The notes under the pieces were generated by a model that was not told the origin of the DNA, made no database searches, and saw only the letters and a list, made by a program, of their open reading frames with translations. Shown in pieces: positions 16,928 to 26,116 of a DNA stretch of 64,000 bases (within the stretch, counting starts at the first letter, position 1; each line of letters begins with the position of its first letter). The stretch is from Erysipelotrichaceae bacterium (lineage in GTDB: Bacteria; Bacillota_I; Bacilli_A; Erysipelotrichales; Erysipelotrichaceae). The position numbers and the translations under genes are program-made. The DNA lies in the NCBI GenBank assembly GCA_017454765.1, contig JAFTCJ010000026.1, forward strand, positions 41,293-105,292, written 5' to 3'.

Positions 16928-18521
16928 TTTCTTTGGGTGTGAAACGCGGAGCCCCGAACAGACGCACGACGTAGTTGTTGCTCAAGAGCTTGTCGTAGTA
17001 GTAATAGAATTTCTCCTGCTGTTCAGCCGGGATCATTTCAGAATTGTTGTTGAGATTGATGATATCGAACTTGTCTTTGTATTTCTTCCATTCCGGACGG
17101 CCTTCGCCATTGGGATCACCCGTTGCCGCAAAGCTGTACCAGTAGCCCTGGATGAGTTCCATAAAGTCGTAGTCCGCACCGACCCAGTGATAGGGGAAGA
17201 ACGGATTGCGCTCGCCGTGATCGACTCTGCCGAAGACATAAGGCATTTCTGCACAGTGCGGAGAGCCGTCATTGTGTCCTCTTTCGGTCTCGTTTTCCTT
17301 GCTCATGAGCCAGATGAAGGCTTTGTTATTGCCTTTCTTATTGACGAGTTCACCCAGTTTGGCTGAACCTAACAGCATGATGTCGGAAGCGATGGTGGAT
17401 ACCTGTTTTGCCGCTTCGATATTGTTGGAAGCCGGATACCATCTCTTCATGTTCTCGGCGTTGTCCGGGAAGGCTTCTTCCAGATACTGATGGAAGGCTT
17501 CTACGGAGTATTCATCAACTTTGACGGCCGGGAATTCCTGGGCACAGGAGCCCATCAGGACATCGAAGTCGTTGAATTCGCCGTTATCCATGATCTCGGA
17601 ATAGGGTTTCGGAATGAATTCGCCGTCCACACAGAACGAGAAGCCGAAGCCCATGGGTCCGATACCTTTTGATCTCTGGAATTCCTCGTATTTGTCGAAG
17701 AGTTCCCAGGCATCTTTTCTTCTGAGTTCATCGATGTCCTTGACGCCGATGTAGTTCATGTATTCGACACCGAGGTCTTCCATCTTCTTTCTCGGACCCG
17801 GCTGCATGAAGCCCCAGTAGATCGGTCCGGATTCAATGGATACTCTGCTGATGATGCCTTTCATCAACGGTGAGGCATGCAGAGCACCGGTTCCGGCTGC
17901 ACCGCCTGACTGACCGGCAACCGTGATGCGTTCGGGATCGCCGCCGAATTTCTCGATGTTTTCTCTGATCCAGATGCAGGCTTTGCGCATGTCATATAAT
18001 GCGTAGTTGCCGCTGGTGCCGCCTGCTTCCGCTGTCAGTTCGGGATGAGCGAAGAAGCCGAAGAAGCCCAGACGGTAGTTGATGGTGACGACAACGATGT
18101 CTTTTCTCTTGGCAAAGCCGATACCGTCACAGACGACTTCACAGCCTGATCCTGCGACCATGCCGCCGCCGTGGATCCAGACGAAGACCGGGAGTTTGTC
18201 TTCCGGTGTCTTTGCCGGCGTCCAGACGTTCAGATAAAGGCAGTCTTCCTCATACTGCGATGGTGCCAGAAACTGGGGAACACCGTGGACATTTGCAGGC
18301 AGATCTTCCTGTTCCATGACGTGCTGAATGGCGGCAGCGGAATACTGCGTTGCCTTTCTGACGCCTCTCCATCTCTCCGGATCCTGCGGATGACGGAAAC
18401 GGAGATCGCCGACAGGAGGTGCGGCATAGGGGATACCCTTGAAGATCTTGACGTTTTCTTCGATATAGCCCTGAAGCCATCCCTGTTTGACTTGTACTTT
18501 TGCGTTTTCAAAGTTTGACAT
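16920..18521 (-). CDS. Type-B carboxylesterase
   Basis: This 533-residue enzyme is a full-length type-B carboxylesterase. The oxyanion motif is HGGG (117-120), EDCLYLNVW sits at 92-100, and the nucleophile elbow is GQSGG (203-207, Ser205), a variant of the usual GESAG. No signal peptide is seen. Members hydrolyse carboxylic esters with broad acyl range. It lies between a CE1-like esterase and a DUF3237 gene on the minus strand, divergent from the binding-protein gene. A second type-B enzyme is at 31336, so the locus has two. Confidence 0.85.
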   Translation of the reverse strand: MSNFENAKVQVKQGWLQGYIEENVKIFKGIPYAAPPVGDLRFRHPQDPERWRGVRKATQYSAAAIQHVMEQEDLPANVHGVPQFLAPSQYEEDCLYLNVWTPAKTPEDKLPVFVWIHGGGMVAGSGCEVVCDGIGFAKRKDIVVVTINYRLGFFGFFAHPELTAEAGGTSGNYALYDMRKACIWIRENIEKFGGDPERITVAGQSGGAAGTGALHASPLMKGIISRVSIESGPIYWGFMQPGPRKKMEDLGVEYMNYIGVKDIDELRRKDAWELFDKYEEFQRSKGIGPMGFGFSFCVDGEFIPKPYSEIMDNGEFNDFDVLMGSCAQEFPAVKVDEYSVEAFHQYLEEAFPDNAENMKRWYPASNNIEAAKQVSTIASDIMLLGSAKLGELVNKKGNNKAFIWLMSKENETERGHNDGSPHCAEMPYVFGRVDHGERNPFFPYHWVGADYDFMELIQGYWYSFAATGDPNGEGRPEWKKYKDKFDIINLNNNSEMIPAEQQEKFYYYYDKLLSNNYVVRLFGAPRFTPKENE

Positions 18522-18535
18522 ATATTTTCTCCTCC

Positions 18536-19342
18536 TTATTTATGATTTAAGAGATATTCGATGCCTTTGTAGGCATGAGGTGTCCAGAAATCCCAGTTGT
18601 GGATGCCGGGTCCTTCCTCATAGAAGAAGTCGGCTTTCTGTTTTCTGAAGAAATCACGAAGTTTATGATTCGGTTCCAGCAGGAAGTCTTCAGTGCCGCA
18701 GGCCATGTAGATCTTCGGGTTGGGAACACCTTTCTTTTTATTTCGCTTATACAGAACTTCCGGATTGTGATCGGATTTTTCGGCCTTCTGCAGATCGCCG
18801 AAGGCATTGACATAGTATTCATAGTTGGCCATTGTCTGATCGCCCATGTCCGGTTTCATGTCTTTCAGATGATAGATGATCAGTGCCGATGACAGGGCCA
18901 TGATACCGCCGAAGGTCTCCGGATACATCAGTCCGGTATGTAAGGCACCGAAACCGCCCATGGACAGGCCGCCGATGAAGGTGTCTTCTTTTTTCATGGC
19001 GATATGGAAGGTGTCGCGCAGATAATTGACGAGATCTTCACCGATGAATTCACAATAGTGATGGCCGGTGGCTTTCTTGTCCAGATAGAAATCAAGACCG
19101 CCGCTGGGCATGACGACATTGAGATTGTATTTCAGTGAGAAATCAGCTGCTGCCGAATTGTAGAGCCAGTCGGTGCAGTCACCGCTGTAGCCGTGCAGCA
19201 GGATGATCGTTTTTGCCTTGCGTTTGTAGTACGGGTTGTTGAGTTTCAGGAAATCAGGCAGATTTTTGTCTGCTAGATGAATGTAGAATTCACCGTTCCT
19301 GCCAAGGGCATTCGATCTGAATTTTACAAAATGGGTAGACAT
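18536..19342 (-). CDS. CE1-like esterase (tributyrin esterase/FrmB type)
   Basis: The 268-residue protein is an alpha/beta hydrolase of the esterase D superfamily. It has LLHGYSGD near 48-55 and the elbow GLSMG (125-129, Ser127), and the closing GIHNWDFW holds the likely catalytic histidine. Relatives act on short-chain acyl esters, acetylxylan or feruloyl esters. There is no signal peptide. It is the first gene of the minus-strand operon; GAAGGAGAG lies a few bases before its ATG. It faces away from the binding-protein gene across a 205-bp intergenic region. Confidence 0.82.
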   Translation of the reverse strand: MSTHFVKFRSNALGRNGEFYIHLADKNLPDFLKLNNPYYKRKAKTIILLHGYSGDCTDWLYNSAAADFSLKYNLNVVMPSGGLDFYLDKKATGHHYCEFIGEDLVNYLRDTFHIAMKKEDTFIGGLSMGGFGALHTGLMYPETFGGIMALSSALIIYHLKDMKPDMGDQTMANYEYYVNAFGDLQKAEKSDHNPEVLYKRNKKKGVPNPKIYMACGTEDFLLEPNHKLRDFFRKQKADFFYEEGPGIHNWDFWTPHAYKGIEYLLNHK

Positions 19343-19547
19343 TATAAAAACTCTCCTTCAGTATCATTTTAGAAAATAGAGCGTTTCCTTTTATATCAAA
19401 AATGTGTCATGGGCTTTTGACTTTCACTTTTTTGAAGGGTATAACTGTAATTATTTCTATAAATCGATGTGTTTTTTTTGAAAGAAATCACTGTCTGATC
19501 TGTGTTTAAATTATGCTATAGAAAGGAATTTCTAAAAGGAGAATAAT
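19343..19547. promoter_or_regulatory. Divergent control region of the binding-protein and esterase operons
   Basis: This 205-bp AT-rich region has no open frame. For the plus-strand gene, TATGCT (19512-19517) precedes a leader with AAAAGGAG, but no -35 box lies at the right distance, which suggests activator control. On the minus strand, TTGATA with TATTTT 15 bp later is a weak candidate. The shared element copy 2 is inside (19458-19481). Confidence 0.45.
19458..19481 (+). promoter_or_regulatory. Shared operator-like element, copy 2
   Basis: A 24-bp stretch starting TATAAATCGATG is identical at 20 of 24 positions to that at 6831-6854. It starts 54 bp before the TATGCT hexamer. Both sites serve operons of the same locus. 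Binding by the AraC-type regulator encoded at 22805 is inferred. Confidence 0.4.
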
Positions 19548-21044
19548 ATGAAAAAACTTTTTGTTCTTTTATTGACAGTTCTTATGCTCTTCTCCGTTGC
19601 TGCCTGCGGCAAGAAAGAAGAAGGCGGAAGTGAAGAAGTACCGACAATCACTCTTGATATGTCAACACTCTTCATCGTTCCTTCTCTCGAAGCAACTCAG
19701 AAGGTCGAAGATCAGCTCAATGACTACCTGCTGAATACCCTTCACGAAGACTTCAAAGTCCATCTCGTGATCACAGCAATCGGTGACTACTTCCAGAAGA
19801 TTCCTATGGAACTCGCCAGCGGCGGTGAAGATGCACCGGATGTCGTACAGGTATTCGCAGTTTCCGACTGGGCTAACCAGGGTTACATCCTTCCGTTGGA
19901 TGACTACCTCGGAAACGAGCTCAAGGGCACTTATGAATTGATCAAGCCGATCATGGGCAACGGCAGAGTTTCAGGCAAGACTTATATGATGCCTCGTTAC
20001 TTTGGTACTGTTCTTGACTGGAAGTGGATCTACAACAAGGAACTCGTTGATGCTGCCGGCATCGATGTATCCAAGATCAATGACCTGGACACTTTAGGCG
20101 ATGCACTTGCTGAACTCAAGGTCAAGTATCCTGATGAGTACTTCCTTGTTTACTGCAACCAGTTCGACAGAATCCTCCAGTCCAAGTACAAGACTTCTCA
20201 GGTAGGTACTTACACAGCTACTGTCGGTGACGACACGACTCTGTACAACTACTATGAGACTGATGCTTTCAAAGAGGCTATCTACAAGGCATATGACTTC
20301 CGTCAGAAGGGCTATGCAGATCCTGAAGGTTCCGCAAATACTCTGTCTCATGACGCTGTTGTCATGGGCGGTTCTTCAAAGGGCGTTATCATGGGTCACT
20401 CAAACGATGTTGATTCCATCGCTGCAATGTTCACCAAGACAGCTGACTATGGCGACGGCCAGACTCATGAATTCGGTGCTGTTACGATCGCTATCGACAA
20501 CCTGGCTACAGATACATTAGGTATCGGTATCGCTCACTACTGCAAGAATCCTGACAAGGCAGCTAAGTTCATCAACCTGCTTTACACGGATCAGTTTGTA
20601 TGGGATACAATCATTTACGGTGCTGAAGGACAGGACTATGAATGGAATGAAGATCATACTATGATCAGATATCCTGAAGGCTTAGACTTCAACTCTGTAC
20701 CTTACAACTGCATTTACTCCTGCGGTATGATCGGTAACGGTTTCGACTTCTTCCTCCAGCAGGAAAGCGGAAACGAGTCCGGTTCTAACGGTGAATACGG
20801 AAAGATCCTGTTCGAATCTGCAGCAGTACCTCCTCTCTACGGTTTCATTCCTGACAGCACAAATGTCATGAACGAAGTAACAGCTGTTTCCAACGTTGTT
20901 GAGCAGTACACCAATGTTCTGACCTATGGTGATGTCAATCCTGATGAGAGATATCCTGAATTCCTGCAGGCTCTGAAGGATGCCGGTATCGACAAGATCG
21001 TTGCTGAATACCAGGCACAGGCTGATGCTTGGCTGAAAGGCTAA
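19548..21044 (+). CDS. ABC importer solute-binding lipoprotein
   Basis: This 498-residue protein has a lipoprotein signal: MKKLF, a hydrophobic stretch and the lipobox VAAC with Cys20. The mature part is a large family-1-type binding protein of the YtcQ/LipO group that partners LplB/YtcP permeases; such proteins carry oligosaccharides or glycosides. It is the only clearly exported protein of the locus. Its codon choice is visibly more biased (many GCT, GTT, ACT) than its neighbours, fitting high expression. A strong terminator follows, so the permease genes 4 kb downstream probably receive less transcription. Confidence 0.88.
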   Translation: MKKLFVLLLTVLMLFSVAACGKKEEGGSEEVPTITLDMSTLFIVPSLEATQKVEDQLNDYLLNTLHEDFKVHLVITAIGDYFQKIPMELASGGEDAPDVVQVFAVSDWANQGYILPLDDYLGNELKGTYELIKPIMGNGRVSGKTYMMPRYFGTVLDWKWIYNKELVDAAGIDVSKINDLDTLGDALAELKVKYPDEYFLVYCNQFDRILQSKYKTSQVGTYTATVGDDTTLYNYYETDAFKEAIYKAYDFRQKGYADPEGSANTLSHDAVVMGGSSKGVIMGHSNDVDSIAAMFTKTADYGDGQTHEFGAVTIAIDNLATDTLGIGIAHYCKNPDKAAKFINLLYTDQFVWDTIIYGAEGQDYEWNEDHTMIRYPEGLDFNSVPYNCIYSCGMIGNGFDFFLQQESGNESGSNGEYGKILFESAAVPPLYGFIPDSTNVMNEVTAVSNVVEQYTNVLTYGDVNPDERYPEFLQALKDAGIDKIVAEYQAQADAWLKG

Positions 21045-21064
21045 TCGTTAGTTTAAATCTATAG

Positions 21065-21098
21065 AAAAAAGCGGATGGCTACGGCCGTCCGCTTTTTT
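21065..21098 (+). terminator. Strong intrinsic terminator after the binding-protein gene
   Basis: AAAAAA, then the stem GCGGATGGC/GCCGTCCGC (one G-U pair, loop TACG), then TTTTTT. It separates the binding-protein gene from the sensor kinase gene. Partial read-through would set a high binding-protein to permease ratio. Confidence 0.9.
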
Positions 21099-21117
21099 GT
21101 ATAATGAAATAAGGAAT

Positions 21118-22827
21118 ATGAAGAATTCATTCATACGGAAAGTTGCCATACTGCTGACGGGTGTACTGATCACTTCGCTGCTTTTTTTTGTGGCGATGGC
21201 TTTCACATACAAGATATTTTATGAACAGAGCGTCATGAATATTGCCGAAAACGTTGCTGTCAACTGGACCAACGACATCGACCGGCGTCTGAATACGATC
21301 TATGAACACATTTATGATTTAAGTGCAACCATCTATAATAAAACAGCTGTTCACAGCGGCTCCGAGCAGATGGACATGAAAAAAAGGATAGAGATTCAGG
21401 ACGCTACCAATTCCAAGCTGATGGCTTCCGCCGATCTTTCCGTTGTCTTTGTGAAAGATACGGAAAGCGATCTGTATTTCTATTATGGCAACAGCACACT
21501 GTCTCAGGCTCAGAACAGTGCTCTGAAGCTGTTCGTGCAGCAGTATTGTCTGGATCATAGCTCTTCGATCAACAACAAGAACTGGGAGATCGTGAGTGTT
21601 TTGAACTGCAGCTATTACTATAAGGCTGTGAAACTGGGAAAATACATCATCGGTGCCATGAGTGACTGCAAGACCTTCAGGCTCAACGACACGCCGGATT
21701 CCCTGATGAACGATACCTGCCTGATCATGTCCGGAGAGGATCTCTTCCTTTGCCAGGGCAATGAGGAGCTCAAAGAGATCATAGAAGAAGGCAGGGAAGG
21801 TTCTTATATTTCCGGTGCTTATGCAGTCTGTGTGAATGGGCAGAAATATTCCGATGCCAAAACAGTCTATGTCAGAAAAAGCGAAGGCATCTCCATTCCC
21901 TGGAAGATCGTATCGATCTTTCTGATCGCCGACAGCGCCCTCTGTGTGCTGCTGGTGGGTCTTTCCATATATAATCTGAACCAGAAGGTCAGGATTCCTA
22001 TCAGGGAACTGGTCAGTGCTGACAAGAAGCTTTCAGACGGCGATTTTGATTATAAGCTGAACCTCACGGATGCCGGAAGCAGCGAGTTTGAGGAACTGTA
22101 CTCGAGTTTTAACGACATGTCCGACAAGATCGGCAATCTGACGATCGAGACCTATGATGCCGAGATCAAGAGACAGCAGAATCAGCTGAAGATGCTGAGG
22201 GCACAGGTCAAGCCGCATACTTTCTTAAATGCGATCAATACGATCAACAACATGACTTATACCGGCAAGCCGGAGGATATCAGAAAATATATCGCAGCCT
22301 TCGCCTCATTTACCAGATACATGATGTACAAGGCGAAGGACTGGACTTCTTTAAGGGATGAGCTGAACAACATTGAAAGCTATGTCAGCATGCAGAAGAT
22401 CAGATTCCCCAACAGCATCGAGTTCACCTATGACTGTCCTGCACAGATGCTGGAAGAAAACATTCCTTATCTGATCCTCTTCTCACTGGTCGAGAATTCT
22501 TTCAAGCATGCCATGACGCTGGTGAACACGATGTATGTGACGATCACCGGTGAATATTATGAGGAAGAGGGTTTCAAGGGGATCCGTCTGATCGAAGAAG
22601 ACAACGGACCGGGTTTCTCCAAAGAGGCTCTGGAAAAACTGATCAGCGCCGAAGAGGATGATCCTTTCACCAAGGAACACCTCGGTCTGACCAATGTGCG
22701 TTATTCACTGAACCTGATCTATCAGCGGGATGATCTGCTGAGGATCTCAAATAAGAAAGAGGGCGGAGCCCATATCGAGCTTCTGATCCCTGAAACGGAG
22801 ACAGATGATGAAATTACTGGTATGTGA
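21118..22827 (+). CDS. Sensor histidine kinase, YesM family
   Basis: The kinase has about 569 residues: a first membrane helix (about 9-32), an extracellular sensing region, a second helix near 260-280, a HAMP region, a his-kinase domain and an ATPase domain with LVENSFKHA and EDNGPGFS. The phosphorylated histidine should be His367 in QVKPHTFLN; most YesM kinases read QINPHFLYN here. I choose ATG 21118 (AAGGA upstream), which puts the first helix at the N-terminus. A TATAAT box at 21100-21105 would give a leader of only about 6 nt. It overlaps the regulator gene by 23 bases. Confidence 0.85.
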   Translation: MKNSFIRKVAILLTGVLITSLLFFVAMAFTYKIFYEQSVMNIAENVAVNWTNDIDRRLNTIYEHIYDLSATIYNKTAVHSGSEQMDMKKRIEIQDATNSKLMASADLSVVFVKDTESDLYFYYGNSTLSQAQNSALKLFVQQYCLDHSSSINNKNWEIVSVLNCSYYYKAVKLGKYIIGAMSDCKTFRLNDTPDSLMNDTCLIMSGEDLFLCQGNEELKEIIEEGREGSYISGAYAVCVNGQKYSDAKTVYVRKSEGISIPWKIVSIFLIADSALCVLLVGLSIYNLNQKVRIPIRELVSADKKLSDGDFDYKLNLTDAGSSEFEELYSSFNDMSDKIGNLTIETYDAEIKRQQNQLKMLRAQVKPHTFLNAINTINNMTYTGKPEDIRKYIAAFASFTRYMMYKAKDWTSLRDELNNIESYVSMQKIRFPNSIEFTYDCPAQMLEENIPYLILFSLVENSFKHAMTLVNTMYVTITGEYYEEEGFKGIRLIEEDNGPGFSKEALEKLISAEEDDPFTKEHLGLTNVRYSLNLIYQRDDLLRISNKKEGGAHIELLIPETETDDEITGM

Positions 22828-24388
22828 TGACGATATATCGACGATCGATGTCATTCAGAGTCAGCTTGACTGTTCACAGCTGGGGATATCCAAGATCCTG
22901 CGTGCCTACAACGGGCAGATGGCCATGGATATTTTCGATGAGGAACATCCCAAACTGATCCTGTGCGATATCGACATGCCTGTGGCCAACGGCATCGATG
23001 TGCTGGAACATGTTTATGAAGCCGACAAGGATGTCGAGTTTTCCTTTCTGACCTGTTATGAGAAGTTTGAATATGCCAAAAAGGCGATTCAGTACGGTGT
23101 CACCAGCTATCTGACCAAGCCTTTTGATCTGGAAGAAGTCAAGGTCTGTATCCAGCAGATGATCGCCAACGCCAGGAAGAAGCAGGAGGCCGGAAAGATT
23201 GCTTCGAGGTCTCAGTATGATTCCCTGATGTCTTCGATCTTAAGACAGGCCAGCGACGGTGTTCTGGGAACCAGCCGGGATATCGTCAATGCGGGACTGA
23301 GGCTCAACGGTGTCGATTTTGATGCCGACAGCAAGTGGCGGATCGTCTTTACCTGTTCCGACATGACGGATGCGATCCGCAAGACCTGGAACAAGGAACT
23401 GCTGGTATTCACTGCATCCCGTATTCATGATGAGGCGCTTCTGGAATATATCGGCTCGGCTCATACGGTCGTCAATTCGGATGACCGTTTCCTGTGGTGT
23501 TTCTGTTTCATCCAGGGACTGATCGATGACGAAGAGCTGAAAAAGCGCTGTGAGAAGCTGATATCATTCTGCGAAGACCATATGTCTTTAAGACCGGTGG
23601 CACTGATCTCCGATCCCTTCAGTTTCTATGAGGCCAGCAACGTAGTCTGCGATCTTTACGATCAGATGCGCAAGATCCGTTATTTCTCCGGCAGGATCTT
23701 CTTCCAGAACGAGCAGTTCAATTATGAAGTGAAAGACGATATCGGTCTCAATGAGAATCAGATCTTATGGTATCTGAAAAAGAGAGATGAGAGCGGCTAT
23801 CGGGAATACATCGATTCTCTGCTGAACCGGATCGAATGCACACAGGAGAATCTCGATCAGTTCAGGAAGGAACTGATCAACATCTTTGTCACGTATTTCC
23901 GGGACAACGGCATGAGTTCCAATTTCATCTTCATGAATCCGCAGATCATGGCCGCCGATGAAAAGGCGACCGAAAGCCGCATGCAGATGGCGAATTATAC
24001 GGATATCCTGTTCTCCGTCCAGCAAAGCAAGCTGCAGGAGTCGATCGATTCGGAGGACATCATCGTCAGAGCCAAGAAATACATTGACGAGAATTTCCGG
24101 GAGAACATCGACCGCAACGATGTGGCAGCCGTTACTTTCGTCACGCCCAACTATCTGTCCAAATTATTCAAAAACAACATGAACATGAACCTGAGGGAGT
24201 ACATCAATCAGCTCAGGATCGAAGAAGCGAAGCGGCTTCTTCTGTCGACGTCGATGTCGGTCTCGGAGATCGCTTCCTATGTCGGTTATTACAATATTTC
24301 TTATTTTTCGACAGTCTTCCATAAGCAGGTAGGCATCAGCCCCTATGACTGGCGCAACCAGAAGGGAAACGGAAATGAAACTGAGTGA
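22805..24388 (+). CDS. Response regulator with AraC DNA-binding domain, YesN family
   Basis: The 527-residue protein has an N-terminal receiver domain (CDDD at 7-10, phosphorylated Asp55 in LCDIDMP, YLTKPF near 105), a long central region, and a C-terminal AraC-type double helix-turn-helix (about 420-520) with NYLSKLFKN and YNISYFSTVFHK segments. It pairs with the kinase just upstream, with which it overlaps. Such systems switch on sugar importers when an extracellular oligosaccharide is sensed. It is the best candidate to bind the elements at 6831 and 19458. Confidence 0.88.
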   Translation: MMKLLVCDDDISTIDVIQSQLDCSQLGISKILRAYNGQMAMDIFDEEHPKLILCDIDMPVANGIDVLEHVYEADKDVEFSFLTCYEKFEYAKKAIQYGVTSYLTKPFDLEEVKVCIQQMIANARKKQEAGKIASRSQYDSLMSSILRQASDGVLGTSRDIVNAGLRLNGVDFDADSKWRIVFTCSDMTDAIRKTWNKELLVFTASRIHDEALLEYIGSAHTVVNSDDRFLWCFCFIQGLIDDEELKKRCEKLISFCEDHMSLRPVALISDPFSFYEASNVVCDLYDQMRKIRYFSGRIFFQNEQFNYEVKDDIGLNENQILWYLKKRDESGYREYIDSLLNRIECTQENLDQFRKELINIFVTYFRDNGMSSNFIFMNPQIMAADEKATESRMQMANYTDILFSVQQSKLQESIDSEDIIVRAKKYIDENFRENIDRNDVAAVTFVTPNYLSKLFKNNMNMNLREYINQLRIEEAKRLLLSTSMSVSEIASYVGYYNISYFSTVFHKQVGISPYDWRNQKGNGNETE

Positions 24389-25052
24389 GATGCTGAAACA
24401 GGACAGAAAAAAGTTTTCTGAGCTGCCTGATAGCAAAAGCAGGATGAATTTCATCTGGGATTACTACAAGATCCCGATCATCGCTTTTTTAAGCGTTCTT
24501 GCGATCGCGCTGATATCTCTGTTGAGCAATATCGGTCATCAGGGCATCTGCATGTATGCCCTGCTGCTGAACAACGATTCCCTTGTGGTCGAGTGCGACG
24601 ATACGGTCTTTGACAGGATCCTGCAGGAGAGTGATTTCAATACCAGAGGAAAGAAGACGGACGTCAATGCGCGTTTTTCCTTGGGCAGGGAGCTGAATGA
24701 GAATGCAGACATCGAGACACTGCAGGTACTGACGGCACTGTTCACCGTCAGCGATCTGGATCTGTATGTCGCCGATCAGTATTACTTCGATTATTTTGCG
24801 AAAGAAGACGGCTTTGCGGATCTTTCGCTGCTGATCGATAAGGATCTCATAAACAGGAACGAAGACGATCTTTACTATTACGTCAATGATAACGGTCAGC
24901 GTACACTGGCAGGTATCATCCTGCATGAAGGTTCGCCGGTCCATGAGGCAGGCTATTATCACAACGATGTCATCATGGGAGTGGTCGCCAAGGCAGAGAA
25001 TCTGGATGCGGCTCTGGCTTTCGTAAAGCAGATACTGACGGATAGAAATTGA
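24375..25052 (+). CDS. Unknown single-pass membrane protein in the regulator operon
   Basis: I do not recognise a family. This 225-residue protein has a short charged N-terminus, one membrane helix (about 35-55, reading IPIIAFLSVLAIALISLL), and an acidic outer domain of ~170 residues. It starts inside the end of the response-regulator gene (14-base overlap). Its own stop overlaps the -35 box of the promoter for the permease genes. The outside domain and tight link to the kinase and regulator suggest a helper in ligand sensing or transport. The ATG at 24375 follows GGGAAACGGAA. Confidence 0.55.
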   Translation: MKLSEMLKQDRKKFSELPDSKSRMNFIWDYYKIPIIAFLSVLAIALISLLSNIGHQGICMYALLLNNDSLVVECDDTVFDRILQESDFNTRGKKTDVNARFSLGRELNENADIETLQVLTALFTVSDLDLYVADQYYFDYFAKEDGFADLSLLIDKDLINRNEDDLYYYVNDNGQRTLAGIILHEGSPVHEAGYYHNDVIMGVVAKAENLDAALAFVKQILTDRN

Positions 25053-25076
25053 CAAACGCAGTGTACTTTTTTAAAT
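25049..25076 (+). promoter_or_regulatory. Promoter for the permease genes
   Basis: TTGACA (25049-25054) and TTAAAT (25071-25076) are 16 bp apart. The -35 box overlaps the stop codon of the preceding gene. About 65 bases of leader with a small GCGG/CCGC hairpin and AAGGAGG follow before the permease start. Confidence 0.5.
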
Positions 25077-25141
25077 GAAGGAAGAGGCGGGTTTCCGCTA
25101 CTATGAAATTATGGATAATTCTATCAGGTAAGGAGGATCTT

Positions 25142-26107
25142 ATGTCTGAGAAAAAGGCACATGATTCAGAGTTTGATGATATTCTGGCAGAACAGAAAAA
25201 GCTCCGGGTCAAAGAAAAAATCAAGAATGATCTACCGCTGTATCTGATGATGCTGCCGGGAATGATCTATCTGATCTGCAACAACTATCTGCCGATGTTC
25301 GGTATCCTGCTGGCTTTCAAGAGGATCAACTATGCAATGGGCATCCTCAAGAGCCCGTGGGTCGGTCTTTCAAACTTTGAGTATCTCTTCAAGACCAAGG
25401 ATGCTTTTATCATGATCAGGAACACCATCGCCTACAATGCAGTGTGGATCGTCATGGACCTGGCAATCGCCGTCTTTATTGCTTTATGCATGAACGAGAT
25501 CGCTCAGAGAAAGATCGCCAAGGTCATTCAGCCGATCATCTGCTTCCCGTCCATGGTTTCGGCGGTTATTCTGTCGTTCCTGGTCTATGCATTCCTTTCA
25601 CAGAGCTACGGTTATCTGAATACAGTATTCTTCAAGGATAATCCGGTCCAGTGGTATACCACAGCCAAATACTGGCCGTTCATCCTGACCATCGTTCATA
25701 TCTGGCAGGGTGCAGGTCAGAGCTCAGTCATCTACATGGCCAGCATCGGCGGTATCGACAAGGGTCTTTATGAGTCGGCAAGGATCGACGGTGCGACCAA
25801 GTTCGAGCAGATCCGCTACATCACACTGCCTCTGCTGAAGCCGATGATCATCATGATGCTGCTGCTGTCAATCGGACGTATCTTCAACTCAGACTTCGGT
25901 CTCTTTTATCAGGTACCGCTAGGAAACGGCATGCTGTACGATACGACGCAGACGATCGATACCTTCGTTTACCGGGCATTGATCATCAACAATAACGTCG
26001 GTCAGTCTTCGGCGGCCAGCGTTTTCCAGGCCATCATCGGATTCGTACTGGTAATGATCTCCAACCTGCTGGTCAGGAAGATCAACCCGGAGAACTCACT
26101 GTTCTAG
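25142..26107 (+). CDS. ABC importer permease, LplB family
   Basis: The 321-residue membrane protein has about six helices and the cytoplasmic EAA loop ESARIDGATKFEQ followed by ITLPLLKP, which contacts the ATPase. It matches the LplB/YtdP-side permeases of large carbohydrate importers. The start at 25142 is preceded by AAGGAGG; an earlier frame extension lacks one. It forms a pair with the next permease, 9 bases on, and works with the binding lipoprotein at 19548. An ATPase would be supplied by an MsmK-type subunit. Confidence 0.9.
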   Translation: MSEKKAHDSEFDDILAEQKKLRVKEKIKNDLPLYLMMLPGMIYLICNNYLPMFGILLAFKRINYAMGILKSPWVGLSNFEYLFKTKDAFIMIRNTIAYNAVWIVMDLAIAVFIALCMNEIAQRKIAKVIQPIICFPSMVSAVILSFLVYAFLSQSYGYLNTVFFKDNPVQWYTTAKYWPFILTIVHIWQGAGQSSVIYMASIGGIDKGLYESARIDGATKFEQIRYITLPLLKPMIIMMLLLSIGRIFNSDFGLFYQVPLGNGMLYDTTQTIDTFVYRALIINNNVGQSSAASVFQAIIGFVLVMISNLLVRKINPENSLF

Positions 26108-26116
26108 GAGGTTAAT

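Noticed and set aside
19401..19450. A TTGACT hexamer as -35 box for the binding-protein gene
   Set aside because: It lies about 90 bp before the likely -10 hexamer and no -10 box is at the right distance.
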